Notes: a model not told the origin generated them from the sequence alone. Shown: positions 42,930 through 52,274, counted from the first letter of the stretch. The stretch: DNA of 64,000 bases from JBDWFY01 sp039976075 (GCA_039976075.1 JBDWFY010000018.1:342450-406449), one strand, 5' to 3'. Made by a program: numbers and translations.

Positions 42930-44240
42930 TTACTCAGCAGCTTCCAATGCATTGGGATTGTTGGGATGCGTGGTCCAGTTGGCATAATCGGAATCAACTG
43001 TCTTGTTGGTCCGTGGGTCCGTTGCTCCTGCGGCCATGGAATCCATCGTGATGCAGTTCTCGACCGGACAAACGCTGACGCATAGATTACAGCCAACGCA
43101 CTCCTCGTCGATCACTTCAAATTTGCGCTGCCCGTCAACCATGTTGGTGATCGCCTGATGAGATGTATCCTCGCAGGCAATGTGACAACGACCACACTTG
43201 ATGCAGAGATCCTGGTTGATATTGGCCTTGGCAATGTAATTGAGATTCAGATATTGCCAGTCGGATACGTTGGGTACGGCCATTCCGACAAAGTCATCGA
43301 TCTTGTTGTGACCGGCCGTTTCCATCCAGTCTTTCAGGCCTTCAATCATGTCTTCGACAATTTTGAAGCCATAGGTCATGGCCGCTGTGCAGACCTGAAC
43401 ATTTCCAGCACCAAGCGCGATGAACTCTGCCGCATCTCGCCACGTGGTGATGCCGCCAATACCTGAAATAGGCATACCACGCGTTGCGGGATCACGTGCG
43501 ATCTCCGCCACCATGTTCAGGGCAATTGGTTTGACAGCCGGCCCGCAGTAACCACCATGAGACCCTTTGCCGTCAATTGACGGCTCGGGCGACATGCTGT
43601 CCAGATTGACGCCGACAATCGAATTGATGGTATTGATCAACGAGACTGCATCCGCGCCACCCGTCTTTGCCGCCTGGGCCGGTTTACGAATATCGGTGAT
43701 ATTAGGGGTCAGCTTGACAATAACAGGCATGCGGGTGTGTTTTTTCGCCCATCGCGCAACCATCTCGATGTATTCAGGCACCTGTCCGACGGCTGATCCC
43801 ATGCCGCGCTCGCTCATACCGTGCGGGCAGCCGAAATTGAGTTCCACACCATCGGCCTCGGTATCTTCGACCTGCTTCAGGATTTTCTCCCAGTTGGGTT
43901 CCTCGCACGGTACCATCAGTGAGACGACCAGGGCGCGATCTTTCCAGTCGCGTTTGACCTTTTTGATTTCCTGCAGATTCACCTCGAATGGGCGATCTGT
44001 AATAAGCTCAATATTGTTGAGGCCCAATAACTGCCTGTCCTTGCCGTGGATAGCGCCATAGCGCGGGCCATTGACGTTCACAACGTGCGGGTCTTCGCCA
44101 AGTGTCTTCCAGACAACGCCGCCCCACCCGGCCTTGAAGGCTCTGACGACGTTATATTCCTTGTCCGTCGGCGGTGCAGACGCCAGCCAGAACGGGTTGG
44201 GGGATTTAATTCCGATAAATTCTGATCTCAGATCAACCAT
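42930..44240 (-). CDS. preA: NAD-dependent dihydropyrimidine dehydrogenase subunit PreA
   Basis: 436 residues. The N-terminal FMN-binding TIM barrel of the dihydroorotate dehydrogenase type (NPFWLASAPPTDKE, GVELNFGCPHGMSERGMG, ISGIGGITTWRDA) is followed by a C-terminal ferredoxin-like segment. Its two 4Fe-4S clusters are CIKCGRCHIAC and CVGCNLCVSVC. With PreT it reduces uracil and thymine to the dihydro forms using NADH. ATG 44240 follows GGAG. A frame reaching 44327 has no site. It lies 25 bp downstream of preT and is convergent with the importer genes. Confidence 0.95.
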   Translation of the reverse strand: MVDLRSEFIGIKSPNPFWLASAPPTDKEYNVVRAFKAGWGGVVWKTLGEDPHVVNVNGPRYGAIHGKDRQLLGLNNIELITDRPFEVNLQEIKKVKRDWKDRALVVSLMVPCEEPNWEKILKQVEDTEADGVELNFGCPHGMSERGMGSAVGQVPEYIEMVARWAKKHTRMPVIVKLTPNITDIRKPAQAAKTGGADAVSLINTINSIVGVNLDSMSPEPSIDGKGSHGGYCGPAVKPIALNMVAEIARDPATRGMPISGIGGITTWRDAAEFIALGAGNVQVCTAAMTYGFKIVEDMIEGLKDWMETAGHNKIDDFVGMAVPNVSDWQYLNLNYIAKANINQDLCIKCGRCHIACEDTSHQAITNMVDGQRKFEVIDEECVGCNLCVSVCPVENCITMDSMAAGATDPRTNKTVDSDYANWTTHPNNPNALEAAE

Positions 44241-44265
44241 GATGATCTCCGAATATTGACGCGGG

Positions 44266-45624
44266 TCAGGCAGTGAGAAACTGATGGATGGAAGCTGCGG
44301 CGATCTTGCCGTCTTCGACAGCAGCAACCGTCAAATCTTCTCCACCGGCAACACAATCGCCACCCGCCCATACATTGGCGATACTGGTGTGACGACTTTC
44401 ATCAACCACAATGCGCCCCCGTTCAATTGTCAATTGATCGGCAGCGCCATTCAGGTCGCTTTGGTTCAATTTCTGACCGACGGCTTTGAACACCATATCC
44501 GCTTCAAGCGTCAGGATTTCGCCGGTGCCGGATAGCTTGCCATCCTCGCCCTGCGCCGTTCGTTCAAGCACAATACCACTGAGATGGCCGTCCGTTTCCA
44601 GCAGTTGGTGTGGCTGTGCCCAGTGCATAATTCTGACGCCGTTCGTCTGAGCAAGATTTTGCTCGTACTCGCTGGCATTCATTTGCTCCTGGCCACGTCG
44701 ATAAGCAATTGTCACATCTTCAGCGCCCAACAGCTTGATCTGCACGGCGATATCGATGGCTGTCATACCCCCACCAATCACAACAACCTTTCGGCCAACC
44801 GACAGGCCGGACAGATCCGACGCCTGTCTGAGATCGGCTATGTAATCAACTGCATCCAGAACACCGTCCACACTTTCTCCGTCCATTCCAAGCGCATTCA
44901 CTCCGGCAAGGCCAACTGCGAGAAACACAGCGTCATAGTCCGTGCGCAGTGATTCCAGCGACAGTTCTGCGCCAATGCGTTTTCCGTTTTCAATCGTGAT
45001 GCCACCGATAGATAAAATGAAGTCGACTTCCCGCGCGGCGAAATCATCGACAGATTTATAGGAAGCAATCCCGTATTCGTTCAGTCCACCTGCCTTCTCT
45101 CGGGCGTCAAAAACGGTCACTTCGTGACCGTTGACCGCCAGCGCATGCGCACAGGACAATCCTGCCGGTCCAGCACCTATCACCGCAATTCTCTTGTTTG
45201 TGGCGGCAGCCCGTTCAAAAGGCGTGCTGTTATTTTTCTCCATGAAAGTGTCGGTCGCATAGCGTTGCAGCTGACCGATTTTAACCGGCTGGCCCTCCGC
45301 GTCGTTACGGACACAAACCTGTTCACACAGTGTTTCGGTCGGGCAAACCCGGGCGCACATACCACCCAGGATATTTTGATCGAATATGGTTTTTGCCGAT
45401 CCGACTGGATTGCCCGTTGAAATCTGTCTGATAAACTGGGGGATATCGATGCCGGTCGGGCAGGCATTCATACATGGCGCATCATAACAAAAGTAACAGC
45501 GATCCGCCTCAACCACGGCCTCATGCGCATCAAACTTCGGATGCAGATCACTGAAATTTTCAGCATATTGATCCTTCGACAATCGGCCTGTGGCGATATC
45601 AGGACCTGTTTTGGTTTGGGTCAT
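44266..45624 (-). CDS. preT: NAD-dependent dihydropyrimidine dehydrogenase subunit PreT
   Basis: 452 residues, related to the glutamate synthase small subunit. The N-terminal 4Fe-4S region has CYFCYDAPCMNACPTGIDIP and CARVCPTETLCEQVC. It is followed by FAD and NAD(P) Rossmann motifs (VIGAGPAGLSCAHALA; VVIGGGMTAID) and a C-terminal GGDC segment. It feeds electrons from NADH to PreA. ATG 45624 follows GGAG at good spacing. A RutR-like palindrome lies about 90 bp upstream, which suggests the preTA pair belongs to the same regulon as the plus-strand operon despite its separate promoter. Confidence 0.94.
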   Translation of the reverse strand: MTQTKTGPDIATGRLSKDQYAENFSDLHPKFDAHEAVVEADRCYFCYDAPCMNACPTGIDIPQFIRQISTGNPVGSAKTIFDQNILGGMCARVCPTETLCEQVCVRNDAEGQPVKIGQLQRYATDTFMEKNNSTPFERAAATNKRIAVIGAGPAGLSCAHALAVNGHEVTVFDAREKAGGLNEYGIASYKSVDDFAAREVDFILSIGGITIENGKRIGAELSLESLRTDYDAVFLAVGLAGVNALGMDGESVDGVLDAVDYIADLRQASDLSGLSVGRKVVVIGGGMTAIDIAVQIKLLGAEDVTIAYRRGQEQMNASEYEQNLAQTNGVRIMHWAQPHQLLETDGHLSGIVLERTAQGEDGKLSGTGEILTLEADMVFKAVGQKLNQSDLNGAADQLTIERGRIVVDESRHTSIANVWAGGDCVAGGEDLTVAAVEDGKIAAASIHQFLTA

Positions 45625-45710
45625 CTTAGTCTCCGGAAGGTTGGACGACTTTGTGGTTTGGGCGCCCACCTCGTTGTTCGGACGGGCTGACCAGGCCCAT
45701 TGGAAAAAAT

Positions 45711-45726
45711 TTTGATCAAATAGTCA
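45711..45726. promoter_or_regulatory. RutR-like box upstream of preT
   Basis: TTGATCAAATAGTCAA matches the RutR consensus TTGACCAnnTGGTCAA except for one symmetric change per half-site (C to T, G to A), so it stays an exact palindrome outside the spacer. It lies 87 bp before the preT start. It suggests coordinate control by the RutR paralogues, perhaps with altered affinity for one of them. Confidence 0.65.
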
Positions 45727-45916
45727 AATATTTTTTTGGAATACTTTTAAACTGGCACGCTGCAAATCGACAATTTTGCTGTCGGTGAGTGCCAATTCAT
45801 CAATCAAAACCCACCATTTCTGTTGCCAATCATGCGACAGAAACAGTTCCAGTGACTGGTTCGGGCTACTGAGAGGTCACGATCAACGTTCGCACAATCA
45901 CAACACACACTCAGAC

Positions 45917-46921
45917 CTACAAGCCACCTGCGCCCAATACATGGGGATCTGGGTATCCAGAACCGCCCCCACCCATATCGCCATCCATGCCCATGTCGCC
46001 ATCCATGCCCATCTGGTCACTCATGATATCCATGACCTGGTCGTTGAATTGATCATCAAAAAGTTGATCCTGAAACTCCTCGCTAATCTGAGCGAAGCTG
46101 TCTGTCGGGACATCGAATGAACTTTGACCCGACAACGCGCTGCCCGTAGTCTGTTCACCTCGGACATTAGGCCCGTTAGGAATCGCACGGAGATTCAGAT
46201 TGAGATATGTTAGTACCGCTTCGGTAATGCGAACCGGACCGGTAGGAGGCTGTCCCGGACCGGGAACAAAGGCTGCATAATTCGCATCGGAAATCGTTAC
46301 GCTGCCACCGCCGGAATCAATATCCAAAATTCCGCTGTTTGAAAGCGTGTTGGTGTTGCGGCCGGGTCCACGCAAAATGAAAAGAACCGCCTTGCTCTGG
46401 ACTGCACCTTTGGTGTCCAGTCCCAACTCACGTGCCAACCTAACGGCGTCCGGACCGACGACCCCCTCGAAGAAAGTACCGCGAATTCCAACTGTGGCAG
46501 ACGGTGTTGTGATGTTGGCAGCAGTTGGATTGGCTTTACCGATTTTGCCGCTCATAAACCGGAATGCACCTTTCAAAACGCGCCCGGTCATTTCGCCGGA
46601 TTTTTTCTGCGGATCATAAACAAATCGATCAATGACCATCTCGCAGTTCTCACCGACTGTGAACACAGATTCATCAAGGAGTAAAATCTGCAACGCGCTT
46701 TGCTTTTCTGTCTGAACTTTATCTTGAAGCAGAATATCGTCCTGAAGTACCGCCTTGCGTTTGTCGAGACCACCGCTGCGAACGAATACTTGCCCTCGAA
46801 CCGCCGCGCTGACGCCTACCTTGGATGCAGCATCAGCGCCTGAGGCCAGTCCGGCAAACAAGAGTACACCGCACAGGACAATCCTGCCGATTCTGCGGCT
46901 ATTGAAATATTGAGTTGGCAT
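45917..46921 (-). CDS. FecR-domain exported protein, copy 1
   Basis: 334 residues. The signal peptide ends near ADAAS (about residue 31). A FecR-type beta domain spans about 35-190, with AVRGQVFVRSGG, LLLDESVFTVGENCEM, FRFMSGKIGK and TPSATVGIRGTFFEG. There is no cytoplasmic anti-sigma part, so this is not a classical FecR transducer. A conserved middle region (RGPGRNTNTLSNSGILDID) is followed by an acidic tail EEFQDQLFDDQFNDQ and a terminal repeat of MDGDMG units with a glycine cluster. It is strongly similar to the gene at 47439. ATG 46921 follows AGGACA. The role is unknown; periplasmic or surface location is likely. Confidence 0.85.
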   Translation of the reverse strand: MPTQYFNSRRIGRIVLCGVLLFAGLASGADAASKVGVSAAVRGQVFVRSGGLDKRKAVLQDDILLQDKVQTEKQSALQILLLDESVFTVGENCEMVIDRFVYDPQKKSGEMTGRVLKGAFRFMSGKIGKANPTAANITTPSATVGIRGTFFEGVVGPDAVRLARELGLDTKGAVQSKAVLFILRGPGRNTNTLSNSGILDIDSGGGSVTISDANYAAFVPGPGQPPTGPVRITEAVLTYLNLNLRAIPNGPNVRGEQTTGSALSGQSSFDVPTDSFAQISEEFQDQLFDDQFNDQVMDIMSDQMGMDGDMGMDGDMGGGGSGYPDPHVLGAGGL

Positions 46922-47438
46922 TGTCCTGTCCCGATTACGCATTACTGTTTATTCTGGGCGCAGTAGACGTTTACAAATTCATCAACGCTTTCATGAATTC
47001 ACGTCTGATTGAATGTACTGTATTCTCTCATTGTACGACTTTGAGAGGCAAAATAATATGAAAAACTCTTGGAGTGCATAATGAGTGCAGGTCGACAGTC
47101 ACTTTGAACGTCGAACTGATCTGTTTTTCATCTTGCCGCACGCTTGTTCATATGCGCACTGCCATGGATTTTTGCAGACAGAGATGCCCTTCATTGAACC
47201 GCGTGGCCCGAAGCCAGGTACTGTGAAGTCTCTACGTGCACCTGTGTGCTAATTTTATCCGGAGCAACGCTGCGGGGCAGCCATGAGCGCCAATCGTCAG
47301 CTGTAGATTAATCCCGCACACTTGGCGAACTATCTGGATAACAACGTTTTGTCGGACGGAACGCGCGCTATCGCGATCCGTTCGATAGTCGGCGGATCTC
47401 ATGTCCTCCAGTCAATTCCGGCCGAAATGACCGGGACA
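46922..47438. other. 517-bp gap between the FecR paralogues
   Basis: No supported gene on either strand. It presumably contains a promoter for copy 1, so the two paralogues may be expressed separately. No long repeat joining the two copies is visible at its ends. Confidence 0.45.
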
Positions 47439-48377
47439 TCATTCACAGCTTGAATACATGCAGCCAGGCGTATCGGGATCATCGTTCATAACCGGTTCTT
47501 CAAACTGATCGTCGAACAACTGATCCTGAAACTCATCACTGATCGGCCCGAAATCGCCATCCGGAACGTTGAAAAACTCCTGCCCGGATTGTTCGCTACC
47601 GGTCTTTTCACCACCTCCGACACCAGGACCGGTCGGAATGGTTCTGAGATAGAAATTGAGGTAGGTCAGCACGGCATCCGTAACACGCACGGGTCCAACC
47701 GGTGGCTGGCCAGGTCCAGGAACAAACACAGCGTAATTCGCATCGGATATCGTGACGCTGCCTGCACCAGTATTGATGTCGATAATTCCAGTGTTCGACA
47801 ACGTATTGGTGTTACGCCCCGGCCCGCGCAAGACCACCAGCATGGCCTTGTTTTGATCCGCTCCGGACGTATCAAGTCCCAGTTCTCTTGCGAGGCGAAC
47901 CGCATCGGGACCGACAACACCTTCAAAAAACGTCCCTCGAATTCCAATTGTTGCCGACGGGGTTGTAATGTTGGCAGCACTGGGATTGGACTTGCCAATC
48001 TTGCCGCTCATGAACCGAAATGCGCCCTTTATGACTCGTCCACTCATTTCGCCGGATTTCTTCTGCGGATCATAGACAAACCGGTCGATGATCATCTCAC
48101 AGTTTTCGCCGACGGTAAAAACAGATTCATCAAGCAGGAGAATCTGCAACGCACTTTGTTTTTTCGTCAGAACTTTATCCTGAAGCAGGATATCCTGCTT
48201 GACAGCTGCCTTTCGTTGATCGAGGCCACCACTTCGCACAAATACCTTGCCTCGAACCGCCGCACTGACACCGACTTTGGACTCAGCATTTGCTTCGGAG
48301 AACGTACCGGCCGCCAGCAACAGCGCGCAAAGGGCGACAGCAGAAGAGCGACGAATTACAGTGAAATTGACTGGCAT
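47439..48377 (-). CDS. FecR-domain exported protein, copy 2
   Basis: 312 residues with a signal peptide (cleavage near ANAES, about residue 31) and a FecR-type domain nearly identical in layout to copy 1. Shared blocks include LLLDESVFTVGENCEM, SGKIGKSNPSAANITTPSAT and RGPGRNTNTLSN. The tail keeps the acidic motif DEFQDQLFDDQFEE but ends differently (DPDTPGCMYSSCE), with two cysteines. The two genes are a clear tandem duplication. ATG 48377 follows AGGAT; a frame running to 48485 lacks a site. It lies 122 bp downstream of the beta-barrel protein and probably shares its transcript. Confidence 0.85.
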   Translation of the reverse strand: MPVNFTVIRRSSAVALCALLLAAGTFSEANAESKVGVSAAVRGKVFVRSGGLDQRKAAVKQDILLQDKVLTKKQSALQILLLDESVFTVGENCEMIIDRFVYDPQKKSGEMSGRVIKGAFRFMSGKIGKSNPSAANITTPSATIGIRGTFFEGVVGPDAVRLARELGLDTSGADQNKAMLVVLRGPGRNTNTLSNTGIIDINTGAGSVTISDANYAVFVPGPGQPPVGPVRVTDAVLTYLNFYLRTIPTGPGVGGGEKTGSEQSGQEFFNVPDGDFGPISDEFQDQLFDDQFEEPVMNDDPDTPGCMYSSCE

Positions 48378-48499
48378 TCTCTTATCCTGTTTCAGGTTGT
48401 CCTGCCCGTCAAATGACAAGGCGTGTTGGCCCGTAGACCACGTCGCTCTTCCAGTCTTTTCCTCAGCATCTCTTGCAACCGTCAATGCACCCAGACGCT

Positions 48500-49813
48500 T
48501 TAGTAGGCAAAACTTTTGATCAACATCACGTCGGATGAAATGCTTGTGGCATCAAAGTTCGAGATATTTGAACTCTGATCATAGTAATTCCCCGCTACCT
48601 GAAAATTAATATCGCCAAGGCTGTTTTCAAGATCTACGCCGACAACACCGAACAATGTGCGAAGCGGCAAGCCATAGGCCAGGCGGGCACGGAACAGATC
48701 ATCCTCGCGGGAAATAGTCGTAGAATATCGCGCATCGGGAGCATCATAGGCCAGGAACCGATAGGAAGCCAAAGCGCTGAGATACTGACCTTTTCCAAGC
48801 AACAACAAGTCCCGGATCGAAACCTCTGTCGCATCGTAGCTGAAGCTGTTGCTGTTGGCGTCTTTCAGGAACTGGCGCGCCCTGATGGTCAGTGTGTTCT
48901 TGTCACTGGTTCGCACTGCCAAGCCGACAGCACCCATTGACAACCACCCGTCCCTTGCGCTGCCGGGCGATCCGTTTCCGGTATCATTGTAATCTTGATA
49001 CACGCCCTCGACGGCCGCCAGTAGCGCAAACTTGGGATTGATCCTGTAACGGGCTTCGAGCCCGCCACCCAGGTCAGTTCGATAGAGATCGGTTTCAAGA
49101 CCCAAGGCTGAAGCTGTGCCATACGGTGTCAATTTAAGATCTTTGAAATAGAAGCTGCCCCCAGCCCGAATACGTCCTTGAGCATAATCGGCTTCGTCAA
49201 CAGTAAATTGCTTATTCCACCGTCCATTGACTTCCGCAAAAAGAATATCACCGCTGCCATTGCCCAGTGAATGTTCCAGGCGCACTTTTCCCGCCGCAAT
49301 AAACGCACCGTCAACGCGCTCATCGCTGTTGAGCGGAACCGAAGCATCACCGATCAGACCGGCATTAGAGTTTGTTGTCAAATCGGGATTGCTGTCGACC
49401 CGGAAACCGACGCCGACATTACCTGTCAAGCGGGTCCGTTTGGCCTGAGACGACACCCGGCCAAGATAGCGGTTCACTTCAGCCGCCTGCCTGGTGGACA
49501 AAGGACGCCCCTTCAGGATCTCAAGCTCAGTTTTCGCGCCGTCAAGATCATCCAGCCGATAGAGCACCAGCGCATAAAATAAACGGGCCGCATCCCAATT
49601 CGGCTTGAGCAGCAGAACGCGCTCAAGCGACGCTGCCGTTTTCTCAAGGTCCCCGGCGGCCGCTGTCTGCCGAGCATAAGAAAAACTGAGTTCCGGATTA
49701 TCCGGATCAGCAAGAATTTGTTCATAAGTAATGGTTTGCTGTGCCTGAGCGAGGGCTGGGGCACACAATATGAGCATTCCGGCAATAAATAAGTTTCGCA
49801 CAAACAAAAACAT
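48500..49813 (-). CDS. TPR plus outer-membrane beta-barrel protein (Slam/DUF560-like)
   Basis: About 437 residues. The signal peptide (cleavage near AQAQ, about residue 25) is followed by two to three TPR-like helical repeats (about 30-130: ILADPDNPELSFSYARQTA, LKPNWDAARLFYALVL). About 300 residues of alternating beta strands end in an aromatic residue (SFAY), the usual signal for outer-membrane barrel assembly. This TPR-then-barrel layout resembles surface lipoprotein assembly modifiers and related DUF560 proteins. Whether it moves a substrate is unknown. ATG 49813 is chosen over an upstream TTG. It is divergent from the CHASE2 cyclase and upstream of two FecR genes. Confidence 0.82.
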   Translation of the reverse strand: MFLFVRNLFIAGMLILCAPALAQAQQTITYEQILADPDNPELSFSYARQTAAAGDLEKTAASLERVLLLKPNWDAARLFYALVLYRLDDLDGAKTELEILKGRPLSTRQAAEVNRYLGRVSSQAKRTRLTGNVGVGFRVDSNPDLTTNSNAGLIGDASVPLNSDERVDGAFIAAGKVRLEHSLGNGSGDILFAEVNGRWNKQFTVDEADYAQGRIRAGGSFYFKDLKLTPYGTASALGLETDLYRTDLGGGLEARYRINPKFALLAAVEGVYQDYNDTGNGSPGSARDGWLSMGAVGLAVRTSDKNTLTIRARQFLKDANSNSFSYDATEVSIRDLLLLGKGQYLSALASYRFLAYDAPDARYSTTISREDDLFRARLAYGLPLRTLFGVVGVDLENSLGDINFQVAGNYYDQSSNISNFDATSISSDVMLIKSFAY

Positions 49814-49924
49814 CGTTACCAATCTAACTCAGAATTAACGAAGAGGAATGGCAACCTTTCTAAAAGGTTAACAGTTCAGCTACTACCATAAGTGCGATCT
49901 GAAGACACACGAAGATTAAACAAG

Positions 49925-52177
49925 ATGGGTACAAAACCACCACTTTATGCCAAGTTATTGCATTTATGGCGCACTGACTCAGCGAGACTGCAGGCTTGGT
50001 ATACTGGAATACTCGCTATCCTTGTATTCTCTGCCGCTTGTTACGCCTTTTCTACTCCGTTGTCCCGTTTATCCAATCTTGTTTTCGACGAATATCAACA
50101 AATAAAACCACGTCCCGGCTTTCAGGCCCCGATTACAATCATAGACATCGATGAAGAAGCAATAGCACAGAATGGCCAATGGCCCTGGCCGCGATCGGTC
50201 ATGGCGGATCTTGTTGATCGCTTGGGAAATCTGGGCGCTGCGACCATCGCCTTTGATATGACATTCTCTGAAAAAGACCGCACTTCTCCTGAGAAAACCA
50301 TTCAAAATCTGAAAGAGATGGGCGCGGCAATTGAGTTTCCAGCAGGCGCGCCGGAACTGGACAATGACAAAATTTTCGCTCAGTCGATTGCTCGCAATCC
50401 GGTTGTCCTTGGCATTGCGTTTTCCAACGAAGGCAACTCGGCTTATCCCACTCCAAAAGCCGCTTTTGGCTGGGGCGGGCACGACCCGAAGTCTTTTCTT
50501 TCGAGATATAAAGCAGCACTGGTAAACTTGCCGGAACTGCATGATGGGGCAGGCGGACTGGGTTTTTTCAGCTTTCCACCGTTGGAAGATGGCATTGTAC
50601 GAAAGGTCCCACTCGTGAAGTCTGCCGGTGGCAAACTTTACCCTTCTCTATCGATGGAGGCGCTGCGCACCGCGCAGGGCGCCGGCGTTTTCAAAATTAG
50701 AACCACCAGTGGCACCAAAGAAGTTGATACAGGCAATCCTGGTATCGTTTTGATTCAAGCCGGGGACTTTGAAATCCCTACGGAAGCGGACGGTCAGGTC
50801 TGGATTTATTACTCCAAGGACATGACCAACAGGACTCTTTCTGCTTCAAAAATTCTAGGCAGCACAGCGTCGGAGCAGGAATTACAGGATCGCATAGAGG
50901 GTCATATTGTCCTCGTTGGAACGAGCGCAATCGGATTGAAAGATTTCGTTACAACACCTCTTGCAGCCAACGTCCCCGGTGTTTTCGTCCACGGTGAAGT
51001 CATTGACCAGATCATCAGCGGCACGTATCTGTCGCGCCCAGACTGGATGGTGGGAGCTGAGTATTCTCTCGGACTCATCCTCTCACTGATTTTAATTCTG
51101 TTTCTGCGTCCAAACCGGCCTGCTATCACGTTCACGATGACCATTGCACTGATCGTCGCAACTGGCGCCTTGTCCTGGTACCTGTTTGACAAGTATCGCT
51201 GGTTGATGAGTCCGATAGTCCCGGCAATCGCGGTTGGGTTTGTTTACATCACGGTCACCCTTTCCCAATATCTCAATAACGTTCGGGAAAAACGTTTCGT
51301 ACGTGGTGCCTTCGGCCGCTATCTTGCGCCCACGCTGGTTGATCAGCTATCGGACAATCCTGACACGCTGAAACTAGGCGGCGAGATCCGGGATTTAACT
51401 CTTCTTTTTTGCGATATTCGCGGATTTACATCGCTTTCCGAAGGGCTTGATCCACAGGAGCTCACGAAACTGCTCAATGGCTTTTTGACGCCGATGACAG
51501 ACGAATTGCTCAGCTCCGGTGCGACCATCGACAAATATATGGGTGATGCCATCATGGCTTTCTGGAACGCGCCCTTGCCGATCAAAAACCACAACTATCT
51601 CGCCTGCAAGGCAGCTCTCTCTATGCTTGACCGGCTTGAGATTCACAACGAGACAACCGAACGCCCGATCCGCATCGGTGTCGGCCTCAATACCGGCGAC
51701 TGCTGCGTCGGCAATCTGGGGTCGGAACAGCGTTTCAGCTATTCCGCAATCGGAGATTCAGTAAACGTCGCGTCACGAATCGAGGGTCTGACAAAGCAAT
51801 ATGGATTGTCACTGTTGGTATCCGAAACGGTTTTGGAAAGCCCTGACTTCGCATCTGATCAAAATATGGAAATCATCGAAGTGGACCGCGTGCGTGTTGT
51901 CGGGCGCAGCACCCCCCTGACATTGTTTACGATATTCAAACCCGATGATGATGAAGCTCCGGATGGGTTTGACTACAAGTCTGTCCATGCAGACTTTTTA
52001 GCAGCCTATCGGGCAATGGATTTTGACGAGGCAGAGCGGCTTGTGCTCACATTGTGGTCCAAGGCACCGGCACCGCTTGAGCAATTCTACGACATTTACC
52101 TTGGGCGCATTGCGACTTTACGGAGCAGTCCTCCTGCAGAGGGATGGGACGGCGTTTATACGTTCGACAGCAAGTAA
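49925..52177 (+). CDS. CHASE2-domain adenylate cyclase
   Basis: About 750 residues. An N-terminal membrane helix (about 28-45) is followed by an extracytoplasmic CHASE2 domain (about 55-365: ITIIDIDEEAIAQNGQWPWPR, IVLVGTSAIGLKDFVTTPL). Three transmembrane helices follow (about 380-450), then a class III cyclase. Catalytic residues are seen in FCDIRGFTSL (metal Asp), TIDKYMGDAIM (Lys/Asp) and YSAIGDSVNVASRIEG. The position before IGDSVN is Ala with Ser ahead, within the range of bacterial adenylate cyclases. The C-terminal ~100 residues form a helical tail. Start: ATG 49925 (MGTKPPL) or GTG 49892; neither has a strong ribosome site. It is divergent from the beta-barrel/FecR genes with ~110 bp between. 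Confidence 0.9.
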   Translation: MGTKPPLYAKLLHLWRTDSARLQAWYTGILAILVFSAACYAFSTPLSRLSNLVFDEYQQIKPRPGFQAPITIIDIDEEAIAQNGQWPWPRSVMADLVDRLGNLGAATIAFDMTFSEKDRTSPEKTIQNLKEMGAAIEFPAGAPELDNDKIFAQSIARNPVVLGIAFSNEGNSAYPTPKAAFGWGGHDPKSFLSRYKAALVNLPELHDGAGGLGFFSFPPLEDGIVRKVPLVKSAGGKLYPSLSMEALRTAQGAGVFKIRTTSGTKEVDTGNPGIVLIQAGDFEIPTEADGQVWIYYSKDMTNRTLSASKILGSTASEQELQDRIEGHIVLVGTSAIGLKDFVTTPLAANVPGVFVHGEVIDQIISGTYLSRPDWMVGAEYSLGLILSLILILFLRPNRPAITFTMTIALIVATGALSWYLFDKYRWLMSPIVPAIAVGFVYITVTLSQYLNNVREKRFVRGAFGRYLAPTLVDQLSDNPDTLKLGGEIRDLTLLFCDIRGFTSLSEGLDPQELTKLLNGFLTPMTDELLSSGATIDKYMGDAIMAFWNAPLPIKNHNYLACKAALSMLDRLEIHNETTERPIRIGVGLNTGDCCVGNLGSEQRFSYSAIGDSVNVASRIEGLTKQYGLSLLVSETVLESPDFASDQNMEIIEVDRVRVVGRSTPLTLFTIFKPDDDEAPDGFDYKSVHADFLAAYRAMDFDEAERLVLTLWSKAPAPLEQFYDIYLGRIATLRSSPPAEGWDGVYTFDSK

Positions 52178-52239
52178 CATTTAATCAGCATGACCACCGA
52201 CCAACACTCTTGTTTGGCTGGCGATGATGCGACCGCAAC

Positions 52240-52274
52240 AAAAAAGGGCTCTGGCGGTTACCCGTCAGAGCCCT
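52240..52274 (-). terminator. Terminator of pntAB
   Basis: Read on the minus strand: AGGGCTCTGACGG-GTAA-CCGCCAGAGCCCT (13 bp with one wobble) followed by TTTTTG. It lies 32 bp after the pntB stop and within the convergent gap with the CHASE2 cyclase. Confidence 0.93.

Noticed and set aside
45948..46015. Short tandem repeat read at first as a DNA repeat element
   Set aside because: It encodes the MDGDMG repeats at the C-terminus of the FecR copy 1 protein, so it is a coding repeat rather than an independent element.
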